DNA of 64,000 nt, from contig NZ_JAAXPG010000035.1 in NCBI RefSeq assembly GCF_012396365.1, forward strand, positions 1 through 64,000. The letters run 5' to 3'. Made by a program: the position numbers and the translations under genes. This document shows, piece by piece, positions 1 through 8,845 of this stretch. The notes under the pieces are model-generated. The model was not told where the DNA came from, did no database searches, and saw only the letters and a program-made list of their open reading frames with translations. Position 1 is the stretch's first letter; each line of letters starts with the position of its first letter. This DNA is from Nocardiopsis alborubida. Its GTDB lineage: Bacteria > Actinomycetota > Actinomycetes > Streptosporangiales > Streptosporangiaceae.

Positions 1-182
1 ACCGCCTCGCGTCGCTGGCGTTCTGCGGCGGTCAGCCCGCCGCCGGTGGAATACCTCATACCTTCGGGATACTCCGGCGGGGCTGCTTGTCAAGAACGGT
101 AACCCCACAAATTAAAGTTCAGTGAGTGGGCACATTCGTCGAATGCCCCACTCGCCGGGTCCTGCTTCCTTAACGTGAAGGC

Positions 183-690
183 ATGACCGACGCAGACGGC
201 TTCGCTTTCTTCGATCCTTCCCACACTCGATCCCGATACACGGCCCCCGGTGACCTTCAGGGCGAGCTCGCACTCGCGGAAGAGTTCAAGGACCAGGGTG
301 ATCCGCAATGGGCGCTGCACTGCTACGACACCGCAGCCAGGAACCTACTCGTGCTCTCCCCGGAGGGGCTCATGGAGCTTGATCCTCAGGATGCGTGCTC
401 CTGGTGGGCGCGCCCGGATGCGTGCGCGGCTGGGCATGGAGTGGGACAGCCACGACTCCGTCAGTCTGCTCACGCACATGACGCTGGACTGGGAGGATCG
501 GCCCTTCGGTCCGATCGCTGCCATCCGGGTAGGCTTCGCTCGCACCGAGTTCGTGCTCGCGGCGGAACGTGGACTGATCGGCGAGGGCCGGACCGAAAGC
601 GACCACTACGCGGAGGAGGGACGGGAGATACGTGCGCATAACACGGAGCATCCGGAGATGTTTGTTGGTCGCCACCGTCATGGTGTCGGT
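183..690 (+). pseudogene. Decayed hypothetical gene, frameshifted
   Basis: Two protein-like stretches lie in different plus-strand frames. The first starts at ATG 183 and reads as plausible protein to about 400 (it contains GDPQWALHCYDTAARNL). Sensible sequence then continues in another frame from about 420 to 690 (it contains HMTLDWEDRPFGPIA and FARTEFVLAAERGL). This fits one gene of about 165 codons broken by a frameshift near 395-420. I do not recognise the family. The neighbouring remnant on the other strand suggests a patch of gene decay. A sequencing error is the alternative explanation for the shift. Confidence 0.4.
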
Positions 691-719
691 CGAGGAATCC
701 CTGGCCTTTGCGTAGGGTG

Positions 720-1348
720 ACGACCTGCCCCCGAGAATGACGAAGCTCAACGCCTGCACGTGCTCCATCAGACCCGGGTGTTCGTGCTGGCGCCGCTCGA
801 CGATGAGCTCGTCAAGGGTTCGCGTCTCCACGAGGACGTGCAGGTGGTTGGCGATGATGGTGAGGATGCGCCGACTCTTCAGCAGGGCCTCCCGGGGACG
901 TCGTCCTCGTTGGCCCCGTGGTGTTCGATCGCCGATCGTGTGTGGTCCAACAGGGCGATGAGTTCACCGATCCCGCCCCGTTCGCAGACCCTGAGGTCAC
1001 GTGCATCCCGACCATGCTGATGGGGTGGAGGATGTAGCGCTGCTCGTACTTCTTCTCGAACGCAGGCAGGAGCATACGCAGCACCTGGAAGGTGTGGAAG
1101 CGCTGCTCGAAGACGGCGTCGTCATCGCACACGTGGGCGCAGGCCGCGCGCAGTTCGCGCATGGTCAGCCCGTCGACCGTCGGTGTGCTGGCGTAGGCGG
1201 CGAAGACCGCTCTGGCCACGTCGAGGAGTCCTGGATCGTCGATGACCGCGTTGCTGTTCTTCGCGAGCGGGGCGACGAGCGCGCTGAGTTGCGCGGTGAG
1301 AATGTCTTCCGGTGTGCCGGAACGGGACGTGAAGATGTCGTCTTGCAC
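720..1348 (-). pseudogene. Decayed hypothetical gene with two frameshifts
   Basis: Reading leftward from ATG 1348, about 115 codons look like real protein (AVIDDPGLLDVARAVFAAY; FHTFQVLRMLLPAFEKKYEQ). Near 990-998 the sensible frame changes (CERGGIGELIALLDHTRSAI), and near 892-897 it changes again (LLKSRRILTIIANHLHVLVE, then VETRTLDELIVERRQHEH). Joined, the three pieces give one continuous alpha-helical protein of about 200 residues. No family is recognised with confidence. Two independent shifts within 110 bases favour a true pseudogene. The normal C terminus is unclear because the plus-strand remnant begins just beyond. Confidence 0.5.
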
Positions 1349-1602
1349 GGTGCTCGGACCGCCTTGTCCACGGGATGGGAGGTAGGGATCACCCCTGGGA
1401 GGGGTGCGCGGGGAGGTGGAGAGCAGTCAACCAGGTACAGGGGGACCATTTCTGGCTTTTCGCAGAATTCGCTCTTCGTGGCATTGGTATTGCGAAAAGT
1501 AGTCGAATGGCGTTCGGGCCAGATGAAGTGGGCGCGCTCCGCCGCCTTTCATCTTTCCTGGAGGCCTTTCCTTCGTCGACGCAGCGGTGTGAGGATGTGT
1601 GC

Positions 1603-2274
1603 ATGGAGGTCGTCGGTGTCGATGGATGCAGGAAGGGCTGGGTGACGGTCCACCTGGTCGACGGCATGTTCCACCGGGTCCGGGTGTGCCCGAGCCTGGA
1701 GGAGGCCGTCGACGTGGCCGCGGCCGAGGCCGTGACCGTGGATGTCCCCCTGGGCTTGGTGGGGAGCGGTTGGCGCGAGTGCGATCTGCGCGTGCGCGGG
1801 ATGCTCGGGCCGCTCGCGAGCACCGTTTTCCGGATCCCGCCGAGGAGTGTGGTGGAGACCGTCGGTTGGGAGGCGGCCAGCGCGTTGTGCGAGGAGGTCG
1901 TGGGCCAGAGGCTCCCCCGTCAGACGTACTCCCTGTTTCCCAAGGTCCTTGAGGCCGATGCCCTCAGACGCGCCGGTGCGCACCGCCTGTACGAGGTCCA
2001 CCCCGAACTGTCGTTCCGCACCATGGCTGGACGACCGCTGGCCTTTTCCAAGAAGACCTGGAACGGGCAGAGGCTTCGCGATCGCCTCCTCGCCGAGGCC
2101 GGAATCCGCCTTCCCGAGGACCTCGGCCCGGGCGGGAAGGTGGCGGTCGATGACGTCCTGGACGCCGCTGTCGCGGCCTGGACCGCGTATCGGATCGCCA
2201 CTGGCCAGGCCGTGTCCTGTCCCGACCCCCCAGAACGCGACGAACAAGGGGAGCCGATCGCGATCTGGTACTGA
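1603..2274 (+). CDS. DUF429 family protein (predicted RNase H-like fold)
   Basis: A 223-residue protein that opens with the DUF429 hallmark VVGVDGCRKGW and later has a second conserved acid segment, VTVDVPLGLV. The region around EVHPELSF and the C-terminal DDVLDAAVAAWTA segment also match the family. DUF429 proteins are predicted to have an RNase H-like nuclease fold; the substrate is unknown. ATG 1603 is chosen because GAGG lies eight bases upstream and it places the conserved motif at the N terminus; the in-frame extension back to 1375 looks non-coding. It stands alone, convergent with the AAA_13 remnant, with a strong hairpin between them. It appears intact although its neighbours are decayed. 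Confidence 0.85.
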   Translation: MEVVGVDGCRKGWVTVHLVDGMFHRVRVCPSLEEAVDVAAAEAVTVDVPLGLVGSGWRECDLRVRGMLGPLASTVFRIPPRSVVETVGWEAASALCEEVVGQRLPRQTYSLFPKVLEADALRRAGAHRLYEVHPELSFRTMAGRPLAFSKKTWNGQRLRDRLLAEAGIRLPEDLGPGGKVAVDDVLDAAVAAWTAYRIATGQAVSCPDPPERDEQGEPIAIWY

Positions 2275-2342
2275 CCCGTCCTGCCTGCTGCCCGGTGGGA
2301 GATCCGTGACCGCCCCACTGTCCTGCGGGACATCCGGAAGCC

Positions 2343-2369
2343 GGTTCAGCGAGGCGGCCTCGCTGAACC
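2343..2369. terminator. Palindromic hairpin between convergent genes
   Basis: A 13-bp perfect inverted repeat (GGTTCAGCGAGGC and its complement) separated by one base lies between the stop of the DUF429 gene and the stop of the AAA_13 remnant. Its position suits a bidirectional terminator. There is no T-run, as is common in actinomycetes. Confidence 0.55.
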
Positions 2370-2396
2370 AGCACCAGCGGTGGCCGAGACCACCGG

Positions 2397-4490
2397 TTAC
2401 ACGGAGACAAGCCGGTCCATGTACTTCGTCAGCCCCAGTCGATGACACACGCCCCCGAAGTGGTCCCTGTCGCACTCACGCATCAAGGCGAAGACGTCGG
2501 AGATGATCTCGCGGCCCCTGAAGTCGAGGATCTGCCCGTCACCCTCGCCGAACGTGCTGTGGCAGTGAGGGTGCAGGAAATTCACCAGACGGTCGGCACG
2601 GACGAGATCCTTCCGCAGCACGTATGTGACCGCCCCCGTGAGATCCGTCGCCTGTTTGGGGGCCTTGAACTGCAGGAAGTACTCCAGAAGCCTGCGTGCG
2701 TCGTTGGGTGTGGACGTGGCGAGCCGAATGTCGGCGTCCACACAGGTTCCCTGGGTGGCCTCCAGCAGATCCCAAGCGGCCCGATAGAAGAGCAGCAGGT
2801 ATTCGGCGCCGAGAATCGTCGCGACCGGGCTCTCCAGGTCGACCGGGTACAGGACGGGCTGGCGTACGGCTCCTGAGCCGTCCCGGTCGGGGCGGTCCAC
2901 GGACTTCATGAAGTGCAGTGTGGCGTGGGCCCGTCGAACATCAGGCGCTCCCCTGAGGAGGTCGCGGGACCAGTGCCGCAGGAACTGGGTGCTGTGCGTG
3001 AGGACGAACAGTTGACGGCAGAGTTTCCCCGGCTCCAACCGGGTGGCCAGGGTGGAGTAGACGCCGAACATGAGGTGGTCGTCCAGACTGGAGACCGGGT
3101 CGTCCACCACGACGATGGTCTGCTTCAGCTCCCGACCGTGCTCCACCAGGCTCTGGAGGAAGTAGAGCAGTGCGATCGCGGTCTTCTCGCCCTCACTGAG
3201 GTTGCGGGCGGGACTGCCGGAACGCATGACCTGGTAGTGCCCGTCCTCGTAGTCGAAGGTGAGTTCCCCGTGTTGGAGAAGGCTGCGGATGTCGAGGTTG
3301 AGCAGGGAGAGGAAGTGGTGGGGGTCCGGCCCTTCCCGCGGGGTCTCCCGAAGGACTTCCTGGCATTCGGCCAGGAAGTCCTGGAGGTTCTTGATCTCGG
3401 TACCGAGTGACTCCTCCTGGGAGTGGTGGTCCCGCCAGGTCTCCTCGATCCCGTGCAGCATGCGCTGGAACTCGCGCTCTGCCGCCTGGGAGCGGTCCAG
3501 GTCGCGTGTGCGCGTACCCCGGTCGTGCTCGTCGAGGATCCCGTGTAGTTCACCGAGGTCCACGGTGAGCGTCTCCACGTCGGCAGGCACCGCGAGTGCG
3601 GTGAACATCGCGCCCTTCTTCTCCCCCAGGACTTGCTCGAACCGGTCCAGGCTCAGCAGAAGGTCGTCGGTACCGGACCGGACCTTCTTCACCACGTCGC
3701 CGTACCGCTCCCGGAGGTGCTCGAAGAGCTGTTCCCCGGCGGGCAGTTCGGTGGTAAGACCGCCGAACTGCTGTCGGAGACGGCCGATCTCCTGTTCCAA
3801 CGCGCCGATGTCATTCTGCAGCCGGGTGTAGCTTTCGTCGAAGTGGCGCTCTAGCCTGTGCCTGCGCTCCTTCCCGACCGGGGACTCGCAGAACAGGCAA
3901 GTGTCGCGGTCGGCGTGCAGAGCCAGGCCGTCGCGTACCCAGTCACTGTGGGCCTGGTTGGCCGCGAAGTGCGAGATCACCTCGGATGTCACCGTGCGCG
4001 CCAGTAGATCGGTGAGCCGACCGTGCAGCTCCCGGATCGACGGGTCGGCCTGAGCCGTTACGCCTACGGGCTTCCACGCGGGGCCGTGAATCAGAGCGTG
4101 GTCCTGCTCCTCACACCGGTCGAGGTCCTCCAGGGTGGTTCGGTGGCCTTCCAACGCCTTCTCGACCTGGCTGCGGTTGAAGGCACGGCTGAAACGGTCG
4201 TTCGCGGAGAAGAATTCCTTGTTGGCCCGCCGACCTATGCCGCGGCAGAGTTCCTCCCGTTTGCGCTGCTACCGGTTCCTTCACTTCTGGAGGCCCTTGA
4301 TCTGGGGGCCGAGTTCCTCGATGCGTTGCTGTGACGCCTCCCGGCGTTCCTTGAGTTCGATGCTGAGCTCGCCCAGATACATCAGCGCTGGTGCGCCGGT
4401 GTCTGAGCCCTCGACATCGAATCGCAGACTCCGGCGGACGTAGTCGGCGCTGAAGAGCCGTACGTTGTCCCATATCCAGTGATCGGAGTT
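2397..4490 (-). pseudogene. AAA_13 (RloC/PrrC-like) ATPase, truncated, with two in-frame stops
   Basis: The open part (ATG 4154 to 2397, 585 codons) is the C-terminal two thirds of an AAA_13-type ATPase. It has a coiled-coil middle with a zinc-hook-like CLFCES, the ABC-type signature NLSEGEKTAIALLYFL, Walker B IVVVDDPVSSLDDH and a switch His in FVLTHSTQFLRHW. Upstream, the same frame continues with family-like sequence (WIWDNVRLFSADYVRRSL; LMYLGEL) from about 4490, but it is interrupted by TGA at 4281-4283 and TAG at 4269-4271. The N-terminal Walker A region is missing; beyond 4490 a different gene fragment reads on the other strand. Without a P-loop the product cannot be a working ATPase. 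Relatives include RNA-cleaving phage-defence proteins such as RloC and PrrC, but no HEPN nuclease motif is identified here. Confidence 0.75.
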
Positions 4491-4743
4491 GACCTTTTCT
4501 CGGGGGTTCTCCGGACCCTCGAGTACACGCGGTGCGTCTTCGAGGACCCTTGGGACAAGGTCTCCGCCGAGGAGACGGAGGCGTCCATCGAGGCCCGGCA
4601 GGAAAGGCGTCAGGGCTGTTCCAGGGGCCGACTCAGCACCGCGTGATCGTGCCCGAAGGGGCGCTCCGGTGGCAGGCCGGTTCGCCCGAAGTGATGGCCG
4701 AGCAGGCCGAAGACATCATGCGCGGGATGCCGGGCCGTGCTTG
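4491..4743 (+). pseudogene. Fragment of a DUF5753 (Scr1-type) regulator
   Basis: Plus-strand sequence from about 4491 reads LFSGVLRTLEYTRCVFEDPW and onward to about 4615, then shifts frame and continues HRVIVPEGALRWQAGSPEVM to a stop at 4741-4743. These match the central part of DUF5753 proteins, the ligand-like domain following an XRE HTH (compare VVPGLLQTPEYAKAVF in the intact gene at 8832-9698). The HTH half and the C terminus are missing, and one frameshift lies near 4615-4622. Its left edge coincides with the broken edge of the AAA_13 remnant, so it marks a recombination or deletion joint. Confidence 0.6.
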
Positions 4744-4777
4744 ACCCACGCGTGCGGTCCGCTGCCCTCGAAGGACC

Positions 4778-7222
4778 TCAGCCGTTCGCGTCACCGAGGT
4801 GTCCGGTGACCGTCTCACGTAGGTGCTCGGCTCTGGGATCAGCCAGGTCCGACAGGGCTTCCAGTACTTCGCGCCAGTGTCCGCGTGCCGCCTCCGTTTC
4901 GCCGTTCCGGGACACCACGGCGGCCAGGCGGTCAAGGCATACCGCGAGGTTCCAGCGGGCCTTGCCCCTGCGGTATCCGCCTATCGCCTGGCGGAAGAAC
5001 TGTGCTGCCTCGGCCAGGCGTCCGAGTGACTCGTAGACCTCACCCGCACCCTCGAAGGACGCGGCTTCGCGCACGTGGTCGCCGATCGGGCGGTGCAGTG
5101 CGGCTGCCTCATGGAAACTCGCCAGGGCCTCCTCCGGTTGGCCGAGCAGCGTTTGGGCCCTACCGAGCTCCAGGAGCGCGAACCCCTCCCGGACCGGGTT
5201 GTCCAGTTCCCGGGCGACATCGAGGGCACGCCGCCCGTAGGACAGCGCGCGGTCGGTCGAGCCCAGTTCCCGCCATGCCGCGCCCAGACAGGCCAGGCAG
5301 GCGAACTCGCTCATCCTGTTGCCGGTCTCGCGGTGTATCGCGACGGCTTCCTCGGCCAGGGCCACTGATGCACGAGGATCTCCCGAGTCAAGCAGCGCGT
5401 CCGCCAGGTTGCCGAGCGCGATTCCCGCCCAACGCCGCTCGCCCAGACGCCGGGCGATTCCGAGTGAGCGTTCGAAGTCCTCGCGCGCCTCGTCGAGCCG
5501 GTGCTCGCGCAGGTGCGCCAGCCCCAGCGCGTTGAGCGACATGGCCTCCCCGAGCTCATCGCCCAGCTCCCGCCGTAACCGAAGGGCCTGCCGATGGTGC
5601 GTGATGCCCTCCCGCATGCGGTGGGACTGTACGTACGCCATCCCCAGACTCTCCAGGAGGTCCGCTTCGGCCGCGTGCTCCCGCTCCCGCCGGGCCGCAC
5701 CGAGCCCGAGGAGGGTCGTGGCGATCCAGGCGCTCATGGGTGTTCGGTACACGTAGACGTGTCTCAGTACGACCGGTAGGCGCCAGGCGATCGCGTCCAT
5801 CTCCGCCCCGGCGGCGGCCTCGGCCATGGCGACCAGGTTCCTGCTCTCGGCCTCGAACCATCGGACCGCGTCCGCGTTGTCGGTGAACTCGCGAATACCA
5901 CCGGCAGCACTCTCGATCGGGCCTGAGTCCGGCTCCAGCTGCCGCAGTGGTGAGTCCACCGCCCTGGCGGCGGCGTCAGCGGTGCGCAGGTACCAACTCA
6001 GCAGGCGCCCCAGAGCCTCCTGTCGACTCTCCGGTGGCTCCTCGCGACGCGCCTGGTCCAGCGCGTAGGAACGCAGGAGGTCGTGGAAGCGGTACCGGTC
6101 CGGGCCGGTCTGTTCCACCAGGTGCGCGCCCACGAGCATGTCCAGGACGCGCCGTGCCCGCCGGACCGGCAGACCGCTGAGGACAGCCGCGGAGCCTACG
6201 TCGAAGTCGTGGCCGGGATGCAGCCCGAGCAGCCGGAACAGGCGTGCGGTCTCCCCCGGCAGGGCCCGGTAGGACCAGGCGAAGACGGTGCGGACCGCGT
6301 CGGCTTCCTCCTCCTCGTCGGTGGCGAGGGCGTCCCAGAGAGCGGACTCGTCCCGCAGGTCCTGGATCAGCTCCGCCAAGGGCATGTGGGGTCGTCCGGC
6401 GGCCCGTTCGGCGGCGATGCGCAGGGCAAGGGGCAGCTCTCCGCACAGACGGGCCAACTCGGCGATCTCGTGTGGCTCATCGCGCGGCCGGTGGTCTTCG
6501 GTGACGTGTTCGAGGAGCTCCACGGCCTCCGCCGGCTCCAACGTACGCACGGTGAGGCGCCGCGCTCCGTCCCGGGCGACCAACCCGGACAGCCGGTCCC
6601 GGCTGGTGACCAATACGACGCACGCCGAGGACCCGGGCAGCAGCGGGCGTACCTGCGCCGCGGTCGCCGCGTTGTCGAGGACGACGAGCACGCGCCGTTC
6701 GGCCAGGAGGGAGCGGTAGAGGGCGGAGCGGCTGTCGACGTCCGCGGGTACGGCGTCCGCGGGCACCCCGAAGGCGCGGACGAAGCGTTCCAGCGCCTGA
6801 TCCGGTTCGACCCGCGGGCCGGTCCCGTATCCGCGCAGATCCACGTAGAGCTGGCCGTCGGGAAAGCGGTCGCGCACCCGGTGGGCCCAGTGCAGGGCCA
6901 GAGCGGTCTTGCCGACACCGGCCGTGCCGGTGATGACATGAACGGGAGCCTCAGGGCCGGCGGCGGAGTCCTCAGCGCGCAGATGGGTGCTGAGCACCTC
7001 CAGTTCGCCCACCCGGTTCACGAATCCGTGCACGTCACCGGGGAGCTGCCCGGGTACGGGAGCGGAGTGCGCCGTTGGCCCCTGGCCGTGGAAGTGCACC
7101 CCGCCTCGGACGTCCCGCGCCTGCACCGCGCGGCCCGCGACCGCGCCCATCCGTGCACCGGCACTGGTACCGGGTCGCTCGTCGGGTTCCTCACCGGGTT
7201 CGGAGGGCCTGCGGTCAGTCAC
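4778..7222 (-). CDS. STAND NTPase: NB-ARC domain with TPR repeats
   Basis: An 814-residue signal-transduction ATPase. Walker A GTAGVGKTALA is at about residues 99-109, Walker B VLVVLDNAA at about 178-186, a sensor-like TSRDRLSGL follows, and the GLPL-type motif is GELPLALRIAAERAA. Winged-helix sequence follows, then tetratricopeptide-type repeats from about residue 500 to 790. It resembles the AfsR/MalT architecture but lacks the SARP and LuxR DNA-binding domains. The first 60 residues include a low-complexity VQARDVRGGVHFHG segment, common before NB-ARC domains in actinomycetes. Start GTG 7222 overlaps the DUF6879 stop by eight bases, so the three genes 8085-4778 are translationally coupled. 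STAND proteins sense ligands and oligomerise. No effector domain is obvious in this protein, so the output may come from the partner genes. Defence is an inference from context. Confidence 0.85.
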   Translation of the reverse strand: MTDRRPSEPGEEPDERPGTSAGARMGAVAGRAVQARDVRGGVHFHGQGPTAHSAPVPGQLPGDVHGFVNRVGELEVLSTHLRAEDSAAGPEAPVHVITGTAGVGKTALALHWAHRVRDRFPDGQLYVDLRGYGTGPRVEPDQALERFVRAFGVPADAVPADVDSRSALYRSLLAERRVLVVLDNAATAAQVRPLLPGSSACVVLVTSRDRLSGLVARDGARRLTVRTLEPAEAVELLEHVTEDHRPRDEPHEIAELARLCGELPLALRIAAERAAGRPHMPLAELIQDLRDESALWDALATDEEEEADAVRTVFAWSYRALPGETARLFRLLGLHPGHDFDVGSAAVLSGLPVRRARRVLDMLVGAHLVEQTGPDRYRFHDLLRSYALDQARREEPPESRQEALGRLLSWYLRTADAAARAVDSPLRQLEPDSGPIESAAGGIREFTDNADAVRWFEAESRNLVAMAEAAAGAEMDAIAWRLPVVLRHVYVYRTPMSAWIATTLLGLGAARREREHAAEADLLESLGMAYVQSHRMREGITHHRQALRLRRELGDELGEAMSLNALGLAHLREHRLDEAREDFERSLGIARRLGERRWAGIALGNLADALLDSGDPRASVALAEEAVAIHRETGNRMSEFACLACLGAAWRELGSTDRALSYGRRALDVARELDNPVREGFALLELGRAQTLLGQPEEALASFHEAAALHRPIGDHVREAASFEGAGEVYESLGRLAEAAQFFRQAIGGYRRGKARWNLAVCLDRLAAVVSRNGETEAARGHWREVLEALSDLADPRAEHLRETVTGHLGDANG

Positions 7223-7823
7223 GGCTGAGCGCGGCCCCCTCGACCTCGCGCGGGAAGTAGCGCTTCAGGTCCTCACCGGTCTCGTGGAGCGCGGCGATCT
7301 CGGCGCGGCACCGTGTGGTGGTGGCGTGGTCGGTGAACCGGACTCCGCCTCGGAGAACGCCCTGGTCGTCGTACCGGATCCTGTACGCCACCTCGTCGCC
7401 GAGCCCGACGATCTCCGGTACCTGGCCCCTGTGCTCCCACGCCGCGAGGGGTTCGGGGGAGACGATCCGCACGTCCTCGCCGCACTGGGCCCGCAGATGG
7501 AGGGAGTGCAGTTCCCACAGCAGATACGTCGTGAAAGGCTTCTCCACGACGCGGGTTCGTCGCAGCACGCATCCCGCTCGGGCGAGTTCGGCGAATTCCT
7601 CCCGCAAGGAGGAGCGCTTGTTCTCCAGAAGCCGGAGGGACTCATCGCGGCGTCCCTCCCGGAACGCCATCCAACTGTCACTTTCCGGCTGGTGGAAGAC
7701 CTGTCGCCGTTCGAGCTTCCATACATCGGTGTTCCTGAGCGATGCCAGACGCCCGTCGAAGTCGTCGAGATAGGGACCGAGCTCCAGCCGGTCACCGGAA
7801 AGGCCGTCGATGGTGTCAAGCAT
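7215..7823 (-). CDS. DUF6879 family protein
   Basis: A 202-residue protein with the DUF6879 pattern: an aromatic and acidic N-terminal stretch (VWKLERRQVFHQPESDSW), a middle helical part, and the conserved EKPFTTYLLWELHSLHLRA and GEDVRIVSPEPLAAWE segments, followed by a small beta-rich end. The function of this actinobacterial family is unknown; members are often found beside XRE/DUF5753 and DUF397 genes, as here. ATG 7823 overlaps the upstream small gene by eight bases and its stop overlaps the STAND gene by eight bases. The tight coupling argues that the STAND ATPase and this protein act together. Confidence 0.8.
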   Translation of the reverse strand: MLDTIDGLSGDRLELGPYLDDFDGRLASLRNTDVWKLERRQVFHQPESDSWMAFREGRRDESLRLLENKRSSLREEFAELARAGCVLRRTRVVEKPFTTYLLWELHSLHLRAQCGEDVRIVSPEPLAAWEHRGQVPEIVGLGDEVAYRIRYDDQGVLRGGVRFTDHATTTRCRAEIAALHETGEDLKRYFPREVEGAALSRD

Positions 7824-8085
7824 CAGGGATGTCCGCTTTCGCTGATATCAGGGTGTTGCGGGGGATGATGACCAGACGCTCGTCCTCTGCGATGGTGGCA
7901 CCCGGCGGCAGACGTTCCGTGTAGGCGTCGGTCAGGTCGCGCCCGATCACGGCGATGTCGCCGTTGTCGAGTTCCCAGATGTCGGGACAACCGCTGGCTC
8001 TGTCGGTGTTGCCCAGTTCGGCCGGAGACCTGCCCAGCCTCCGTGCCATGTCAGCGGACGGGTCCGCTTCCCAGGGACGTGTCAT
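7816..8085 (-). CDS. Small conserved hypothetical protein, first gene of the STAND operon
   Basis: An 89-residue soluble protein with an ordered middle section (CPDIWELDNGDIAVIGRDLT) and a C-terminal ERLVIIPRNTLISAK segment, suggesting a small beta-rich fold. ATG 8085 has a strong GGGAGGG ribosome binding site. Its stop overlaps the DUF6879 start by eight bases. Similar small proteins sit beside DUF6879 genes in actinomycetes. No catalytic motif is visible. A role as an adaptor or antitoxin-like partner is possible but unproven. Confidence 0.7.
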   Translation of the reverse strand: MTRPWEADPSADMARRLGRSPAELGNTDRASGCPDIWELDNGDIAVIGRDLTDAYTERLPPGATIAEDERLVIIPRNTLISAKADIPDA

Positions 8086-8587
8086 GGTGGCCCTCCCACG
8101 CGCTCCTGGAATCGGGGGTGAGCGCGTGCGAGGAAAATATCACGACGGTCGCGTTGATCCGGGCTGGCTATTCGTTCTCGGCAGCGAAGCCGACATGGGT
8201 CGGAGCGGGTGCTGGAACCCTTGCCGGAAAGATGCGGCTATGCCAGTGAATTATGCGGATGACGTGGTATTTGATGCCGGTGCTGCGTGCTGATGTGCAG
8301 TGAGGACGGTGGTGGTTTGTCTGGCTTCCTTCGGTGGCGTTCGGACTGCTACTTCGAGAAAAGCGAGCGCAAGGGTCCTCGGTCACCTATGTGCTCAGGT
8401 TTCGGGTCTGGGCGAAGCTGGCGAGGGTGCTGGCGCCGCTGGCCGATCCCAGCCTGAAGGCTCGTCGAAAGGCGAGGGCGAGGGCGGAACAGGCCAGGGC
8501 AGCCGATGGTCGAGTGGGAACCGCAGCAAGAAGCAGTGTGGTGGTCGACGGGATGCTATACCCATCGACCACCACGTGTCGCCGAGG
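8086..8587. other. Intergenic region with no convincing gene
   Basis: About 500 bases between the STAND operon start and the DUF397 stop. Long open frames exist on both strands but read as low-complexity shadow. The right half carries a hairpin (8538-8575). The left end should hold the promoter for the operon starting at 8085, but I could not pick a clear -35/-10 pair. Confidence 0.5.
8538..8575 (-). terminator. Hairpin downstream of the XRE-DUF397 operon
   Basis: A 15-bp stem with one mismatch (GTGGTGGTCGACGGG against GTGGTGGTCGATGGG) and an 8-base loop, starting 12 bases past the DUF397 stop. It probably ends the minus-strand transcript from 9698. Confidence 0.6.
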
Positions 8588-8845
8588 TCAGCTCTGGGAG
8601 GTACGGGCGGAGGTGAGGAAGGCGTCCCACTCGGTGGCGGGGAAGGGGAGGTGGCCGTGGGTGGGGTGCTTGGAGTCCCGGACGGCCGCGCCGCAGGGCA
8701 GGTCGGCGATCTCGACGCAGTTCTGGCCGTGTGCGCTGTAACTGCTCTTCCGGAAGCCCGTGGGGATGTGGGCGACCTCCACACAGTTGATGCGGTCACC
8801 GCTGTAGCTGGACTTGAAGAAGTTCAAGCCGTCATTCATGGACAT
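8588..8845 (-). CDS. DUF397 protein with two repeat units
   Basis: An 85-residue protein with two copies of the DUF397 pattern, FFKSSYSGDRINCVEV and FRKSSYSAHGQNCVEI, followed by the usual VRDSKHP and WDAFL segments. DUF397 proteins pair with DUF5753 XRE regulators in actinomycetes and are described as Scr1-type antitoxin-like or regulatory partners. The start ATG 8845 overlaps the regulator gene by 14 bases, so the two are co-translated. Many family members have one complete repeat; the doubled N terminus here is a mild peculiarity. Confidence 0.9.
   Translation of the reverse strand: MSMNDGLNFFKSSYSGDRINCVEVAHIPTGFRKSSYSAHGQNCVEIADLPCGAAVRDSKHPTHGHLPFPATEWDAFLTSARTSQS

Noticed and set aside
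720..1348. Assigning the left-edge remnant to a Wadjet component
   Set aside because: The helical sequence has no recognisable JetA, JetB, JetC or JetD motif; proximity to a defence island is not evidence enough.
4778..7222. Calling the STAND protein an AfsR or MalT regulator
   Set aside because: Neither an N-terminal OmpR/BTAD region nor a C-terminal LuxR helix-turn-helix is present.
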